In this document: piece by piece, positions 58,461 through 64,000 of the stretch
Layout of the letters: every line of letters starts with the position of its first letter
Numbering within the stretch: position 1 is the stretch's first letter
NCBI GenBank assembly: GCA_022495005.1
Contig: JAGYXB010000665.1
Span: forward strand, 558,001 to 622,000
Source of the DNA: Rhyacophila brunnea
Taxonomy: Eukaryota; Arthropoda; Insecta; Trichoptera; Rhyacophilidae
Length of the DNA: 64,000 bases
Direction of reading: 5' to 3'
The notes under the pieces: model-generated
Seen by the model: the letters and a program-made list of their open reading frames with translations, nothing else
Databases searched by the model: none
Told to the model about the DNA's origin: nothing
Position numbers and translations under genes: made by a program

Positions 58461-60518
58461 ACATTTTTATTCTTATACGTGTCAGCAGAATTTCCGCGCG
58501 TGCCATAGGTTTGCCACCGCTTATCTCAGACTATATATCACTATCTTTGACATGTATAATAATATATAGTTTTTGATAGCTTGTCTTTCTCAATACTTAC
58601 AATTTTTCTACATACCTACATGGTCATCAAATGCTTATTTTAGACTGCACACTGTCATGTAGGTCAAATATAAATATGTTATCCAATGGCATATTAAATT
58701 ATTGGTGTAATAAGGAAAACACATTAAAATACCTATGTATGGATTACACGTCAGAACACAACATACATTCCTAATTATTATAGATATACTATGTAGCCTC
58801 GCTTGTTTTGATTCAATTCTGTTATCTCGAAATCATGTTTTCAAAATCTAAAAAACTAGTAACATCGTTCCAATTATTTATTGTGGTTGTATTTTACAAA
58901 ATGAAGTATCGATAGTTCAAGGATGATTATCTCGCTTGTATTGTGACGAATTTTTCCTTATGCTGTTGTTTCTTTCAAATTTGGCAATGCTAATTTTCAA
59001 TTAAAAGAATAATCTTGCAGATCTTTGGCAGCATCATTACTCGACGTTGATTTTATATTGTTTCATTTTGTATAATAATCATAAATGCGATTGTCAAAAA
59101 TTATTGTCGAATCAAATTGATTTTCAATAATTGTATTCATAAAATACAAGATGGCTGTGAATAAATCACTGCTGAGGCCTACATATTATATTCATTAATA
59201 ACTATTAGGATTCCGTGGTGTTTTACTATTCAACCAGTTATTGTTATGTTGTTCGTAGTCGTAGGCGGCCGCAGATTCAATGATGTAACCAGGGACCCTA
59301 TGACCTACACCTTGGACTAGTTTAGTCCTAAATATGTGTTTTAATTTTCATTACATAAACAGAAACCATTAAAATATTATTGACAAGAGATTGTCATTTT
59401 TTGTGAAAATATATTTTACATCTCTATCGCTTTAGGGTATTTTACAGTAATTATTGATAATACCACCACTTCCAGGACTATGATCACATGGCTTTCTTAA
59501 GTTTATCAAAGTAACTTTTAGTGCTAAACTGGTTGGATATACTACTTTATTCATAGCACCTATTTTTATGTATACCCATTTGTATTTTTACCACGTTTTT
59601 ATTAGCTCGTATTCTTGTTAGTACTGTACAAATTTTTTCTTGTTTGTCCAATACAAATCTTGCAATCGATTTTTAACTAACTTCCCGGCTAGCTAGACGT
59701 TTGAAACTTTTAGAATATATCAGAACACGATGACAATTCATTCTTTTAATACTTTTAACCATATTTAAGCGGAATTGAATTCGTTTTCAGTTAATTCTCT
59801 TTTGTATGGAAAGTTATTTCGGGAAAAAAATCGTAAAAAGTAAAACACTATTATTGGTTGCTAAGAGGGTCCTAGCAACTAAATTATTAATATATACGTG
59901 CGTTACTATGGAAATCAATATGAAATGTCAAAATGACATTTCAGTATACTATATTTATTCAGTATTTTTATCAAGTACAAAAAAAGTATTTATTAATATA
60001 TAGAATTGTCAAGTTTATATGATTCAACATAAAATTTAAGAACGTGGTATATAAAAAGTTCTTTTTATCTTGTAATTTTTGTAAATTATTTTTTCACATT
60101 GGATGGCAACCCCTCGACCAGTTACTAGATCCACAAGTGCTTCAAGTTGTAAAGATTTTAATGACATTTTTTTTAATAATAGATAACTATGAGGTATTTT
60201 GTTCATACGAATCAAACAGTACATTGCATACCCAAGAAATCACGCATACTACACTGAAACATCATCTGAGTAAATTCACATCATTAACTTAATAAATTTT
60301 AACTTAGATTGTAACGAAGTTCCGTTTTCAGTTCATTATCAAGATGTTCTTTCTCCAATATTATGTTTTCATACCAGCTTATAAGCAGGATGTATAAAAG
60401 CCACACGATAATTATTATCATTGAATAGTGACTGTGAGATACATTTCGGTAGATGAATATTGCATTAATTGTCTTGTAGATGATTTCATTGATTTCATTC
60501 TCCGAATCGTAATGCCCC

Positions 60519-60866
60519 CACGTGTAGAATGTTCATGCCACAGGTGATTTTGTTTTCTATTACAAATTTAAATTAAATGTTTTGAAAGTTCATTATTATA
60601 TTATATTTTTTATTCTGATTTGAGGCCAGCGACGATTGAAGAATAGCCTTCACTTTCCATACACATCATTAGGCAAAAAAAGCATCGACGCTTGTAAAGT
60701 GGCATTACGGAGAATGACTGTTTGCCGTGGACCAGCCCGCTTTCGCTGCATCATTCGGGCCGAATCTACCATGCGTGCCATCGTGATGATGAGATGGGAC
60801 TACTTTCACGTGATGCGTTATATCATATTTAACATGACCTTGGTGGAGATCACGTGGCCGCACGTG
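60519..60866. promoter_or_regulatory. Cluster of four CACGTG E-boxes in a GC-rich island
   Basis: CACGTG at 60519-60524, 60807-60812, 60851-60856 and 60861-60866; the last two are 10 bp apart, one helical turn. The island also holds an 83-codon open frame (60636-60887) with no recognised product. bHLH-type factors bind such sites (established); function here is inference. Confidence 0.35.
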
Positions 60867-61659
60867 AGAACGTTACGGCATCGTTAGTTTCTACGGTAGC
60901 TTACCATTTTTTCTACTTATTAAGTTCTTACTAACTAATGTCTCTGTTGTTAATAGCATAGTTATTGTAACTCAGTCATTTCATAAAAGTACATAAGTCA
61001 GGTATTAAAATTAAAGTACAAAATAGATAGCTATTCTATCCTTTCTATTATATACAAATTTATTCAAAGCTTATATGCGTGTGAAGTTGCTGGACTATTA
61101 TTATTTAACAGAAATAACCTGTACAAGCCAAGTATGCCTACCTCCATACTTTGTATTTAGAAAATGATGTAAGATTGTATAATTCCGGTTGTTATATTAT
61201 TTTCCACGTAACTAATTTAATCTTGATGACTTCCGTATGATTGCTTGTCAAGAAAGTGCATATTTTCTCATAATCTAATGCGTAATTACGCCTACATAAT
61301 TTAAAGAAGAACCGTTTCATTTGTAAAGCCCTTTTCCTTAGTTTATATTTATAGTATTATTTGTAGGCTTATTTTAAAATTCTATTCATCTGTCTTGTCT
61401 ATATATTTATATAATAAACATGAACGGATATAATATATTTTATCGGCGCAGCTCTGCTTTACAATTGAATCGATAACAATAGCGGGCATAATTATATAAA
61501 TTGTTCATCCGTTACAATACGTTACAATACCGTTACAATCCGTTACATAAAGGACATCAAATTAAAGGATGAATTGAAAACTTTACCGCAAATGCTTTTA
61601 GAGCATGGTTTCCCAAACTATGGGTCGCGACCCACCAGTGGGTCGCGAGCGAATATTGA

Positions 61660-62543
61660 GTGGGCCCTCGCCACTGTATACATGAATTGAAAAAAAATAT
61701 TTTTGCAGTTCACGATAAAATTCTAGCGTTCATGAAAAAGCTTATGTTGTGGAAAAGTTGTATTGAGAATGGCAAGTATGATTGTTTTGAAACACTTGAA
61801 ACTTTTATTATTGAAAACCAAGTGCAGCCTAAGATGAACGTACTGTCTGAAATTTCCAGTCATTTATCACTGTTACTAAATAACTTTGACGCAGCGCTCG
61901 AAATGGAAAAGTTTACGAACCGGAGCGCTCGACAAATTTTCTGAAGATATTTACATAGTCATCAAATCGTATGTGTATTTTATAAAAATAAGTGTGTCAG
62001 ATTTTCTATTCTATGGCCTATCTAGCTCAGACGGTCAACATAATTTTTCCACGAGACGGAGCGATAATTTTACAAATTTCACGTGCCGGAACGGCGCTCC
62101 GGTGCGTTCCGTTCCATTTCGAGCCCTGCTTTGACGACTATTTTGGGGAAGAGATGAAAAAGTTTGCTTCGTTGCGTTATATTTGTAACCTATTTCAAGA
62201 CGACTTACCAACTAGTATGTCAACAAAAGCAAGTGAAGAACTCATTGATATATCAGAAGATACGTCACTGAAAAATAGTTTCAATCGTAAACAGTTAACG
62301 AAATTCTGGCTCTCGGTTGCTGATAATTATCCTTGCCTGTTCGATGAAGCTATGAAAGTCCTCCTCCTCTTTACTACCTCATATCTATGTGAGGTCGGAT
62401 TTTCGGCTATGGTTAACATTAAAACTAAATACCGAAATAAATTGGATATATCAAACTCACTGCGATTAAAAGTAACTAAAGTTGAAGTTGATGCTAAAAC
62501 TGTAATGAAGAAAAATAAGAAACAAATACATCCTTCCCATTGA
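61660..62543 (+). pseudogene. hAT transposase fragment split by a MITE
   Basis: Left piece to about 61891 (KLMLWKSCIENGKYDCFETL ... SHLSLLLNNFD); right piece from about 62137 (FGEEMKKFASLRYICNLFQ ... FWLSVADNYP ... YLCEVGFSAMVNIKTKYR ... IHPSH). It covers the later RNase H-like part and the dimerisation domain of ZBED5/SCAND3-type hAT proteins. The BED zinc finger and first catalytic motif are missing. Confidence 0.85.
61892..62128. mobile_element. hAT MITE, CTCGAAATGG family, complete copy
   Basis: 237 bp. Ends CAGCGCTCGAAATGG and, inverted, CAGGGCTCGAAATGG. Perfect 8 bp duplication CTTTGACG at 61884-61891 and 62129-62136. Inserted inside the transposase gene of another hAT element, so it is the younger of the two. 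Confidence 0.92.
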
Positions 62544-62850
62544 AATAACTTTGTAAAAAAACCTTGCAGGTGTAGGTATTTAAGTAATATTTTTTTTTTA
62601 TTTAAGTTGTGTTTCTTATTTCAACAGTCTTTCATTCATATTGGTAACACTTATAAAAAATATTTTGTTATCTCAATTAGAACAAATAAGACAGCATTAA
62701 GTAGTTCCACGACTCGCCACTAGGGGATCTGAGCATTACCAATATTTATGCCCTCTTTTCTCTAAGACAGCTCAGACGTGGGTCCCAAGATTGGAAATTT
62801 TTGTTAGATGGGTCGGAGCCCAGTCAACTTTGGGTACCACTGTTTTAGAG

Positions 62851-63478
62851 GAACTCAAAATATAAGCTTTGGTTATATTTGAAAGTTGTGTGGCAACAAT
62901 ATTTAGATACACGTTTCCGTTTTAATTGTATTGTGTATTATAGACCAAAAACAATGACATTCTGTTATCAGTATCTTGCGTCAATTATTTTTTTAATCGT
63001 GTTCCAAAATAAATGCAAATTCTAATGTTATATTCGTACTACGAATCGGAATTTGTTTTGTCGTAATATTTACTTCTTTCTTTTGACAAAGGTTTCGCTG
63101 AATATAAAGCTTTCGGAAAACTGAGTCACGTGCTTTCTGCTGAGTTAAAAGTTCATTGAACCCGGCAAACATCAGCAAATCTGCACACCTGCTCATTGTC
63201 AGTCACCCAGCAGTGTTTATAACTTATAACGTTGAGTGTTAGTATAAGAAGAATAAATTATACGAAAAATGTCAATAATACTTATAGAATGCATTTTTTC
63301 AGTTTTATGCGAGACTCGACTTTGCTTCTATTGTAGTACTTAAACTTTTTCATTTTTTTTTTGTAAGATATACATGGCCATAAAAACACTAACAATTTGG
63401 TTTCCCGATTAATATAATAACACAAAATTGAAATCGATTAAATATATAAATATAATTATCGACATAATATGGCGATAG
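62851..63478. other. AT-rich sequence without recognised features
   Basis: No coding frame of interest, no repeat ends recognised. Confidence 0.5.
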
Positions 63479-63479
63479 T

Positions 63480-63677
63480 AAAAAATGGTACTGTTCGGTT
63501 ATACGGAATACAGCGGAAAACGCATTTTGAAAATAGCCGATAAACTGGATTATTTGTTAGTTTGGGTTAGTTTAGTTTAGGTTTGGTTAGGTTAACCTAA
63601 CAAATAATCCAGTTTATCGGCTATTTTTAAAATGCGTTTTCCGCTATATTCCGTATAACCGAACAGTACCAAAAAAT
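63480..63677. repeat. Foldback element with about 75 bp arms
   Basis: Left arm starts near GGTACTGTTCGGTTATACGG (63487); its inverse ends at 63670. The loop of about 35 bp is a GTTTGGGTTAGTTTAGTTTA-type run. Arms match with few mismatches. Confidence 0.8.
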
Positions 63678-64000
63678 ATTATTTGATTTAAATGGAAAAT
63701 GAAACAAAATCACACAACTAGTCTTATAACAAGCGACGATGAAACTGACAAGGTATCGATGCCTTTTCACCAAGAATTGACAACTGTTAATGCAATTAAA
63801 GTGAAGTTTCATACACCAGTAAGATCGAACGCTTCTGTTCTAGTTGGAAAATCTACCCCTGCTTAAATTATTGTTTAAATCGATTTCAAATTTTGGCACT
63901 GGCCAATTTAAATTTTATTTATAAAATTAATAATAAAAGTTTCATCAGCAATATTATCTTATTTTCATTGTTATGCTTATAAATATTATAATACATCACG
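63678..64000. other. AT-rich window end, nothing recognised
   Basis: No gene or repeat identified. Confidence 0.5.

Larger units (their letters stand above)
52656..61595. other. Region without assignable genes
   Basis: AT-rich DNA. Notable parts are the - strand frame at 54801-55040, diverged repeats with a hairpin at 58.2-58.45 kb and the GC-rich E-box island at 60.5-60.9 kb. The remaining short frames look random. Confidence 0.45.
61604..62842 (+). mobile_element. hAT element (ZBED5-like), deleted, with nested MITE
   Basis: Ends CATGGTTTCCCAAACTATGG and, inverted, CAGTGGTACCCAAAGTTGAC. A perfect 8 bp duplication TTTTAGAG lies at 61596-61603 and 62843-62850. It contains two pieces of one transposase gene interrupted by the 237 bp MITE at 61892. 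Confidence 0.92.

Noticed and set aside
1..64000. CRISPR array, bacterial operon or viral integration
   Set aside because: No regularly spaced direct repeats, no operon-like gene packing and no viral protein similarity were seen; the window is ordinary insect nuclear DNA rich in transposons.

Overview
The window is nuclear DNA of an insect. The genes are split by GT-AG introns, the background is about 70% AT, and arthropod-type transposons (mariner, hAT, piggyBac, pogo-like, Helitron, tRNA-derived SINEs) are spread throughout. The encoded SRRT protein is insect-like. The GTAGGTAC-type short repeats and the ZBED5-like hAT elements suggest a sternorrhynchan hemipteran such as an aphid, but that is inference and no marker in the window settles it.

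Two convergent protein genes fill the left 25 kb. On the + strand, eleven exons between 679 and 16192 encode the last 745 residues of Serrate/Ars2 (SRRT), the adaptor between the nuclear cap-binding complex and RNA processing; the 5' exons lie outside the window. The splice phases agree from exon to exon and end in the conserved YRDLDAP tail, which is separated from the previous exon by a 3.6 kb intron. On the - strand, four exons between 24859 and 18707 encode a complete 574-residue type II membrane protein with four LDL-receptor class A repeats. It looks like the stem of corin-type proteases, but it stops before any protease domain.

The introns are crowded with transposons. SRRT holds an inverted pair of about 360 bp TTAA-flanked elements around one exon, a piggyBac-like element, a fossil mariner, a pogo-like MITE, a SINE and an apparently intact 354-residue mariner transposase. 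The LDLa gene's large intron holds a deleted hAT element, a MITE, a perfect 26 bp palindrome and a short unexplained coding-like frame on the other strand.

From about 25 to 64 kb no gene can be assigned with confidence. This part contains a second, broken mariner; a short Helitron inserted into a hAT MITE; a hAT element carrying the same kind of MITE inside it; several long foldback elements; two copies of one tRNA-derived SINE; Harbinger-like remnants; and a few GC-richer islands with short open frames or clustered CACGTG sites that could be exons or regulatory DNA.
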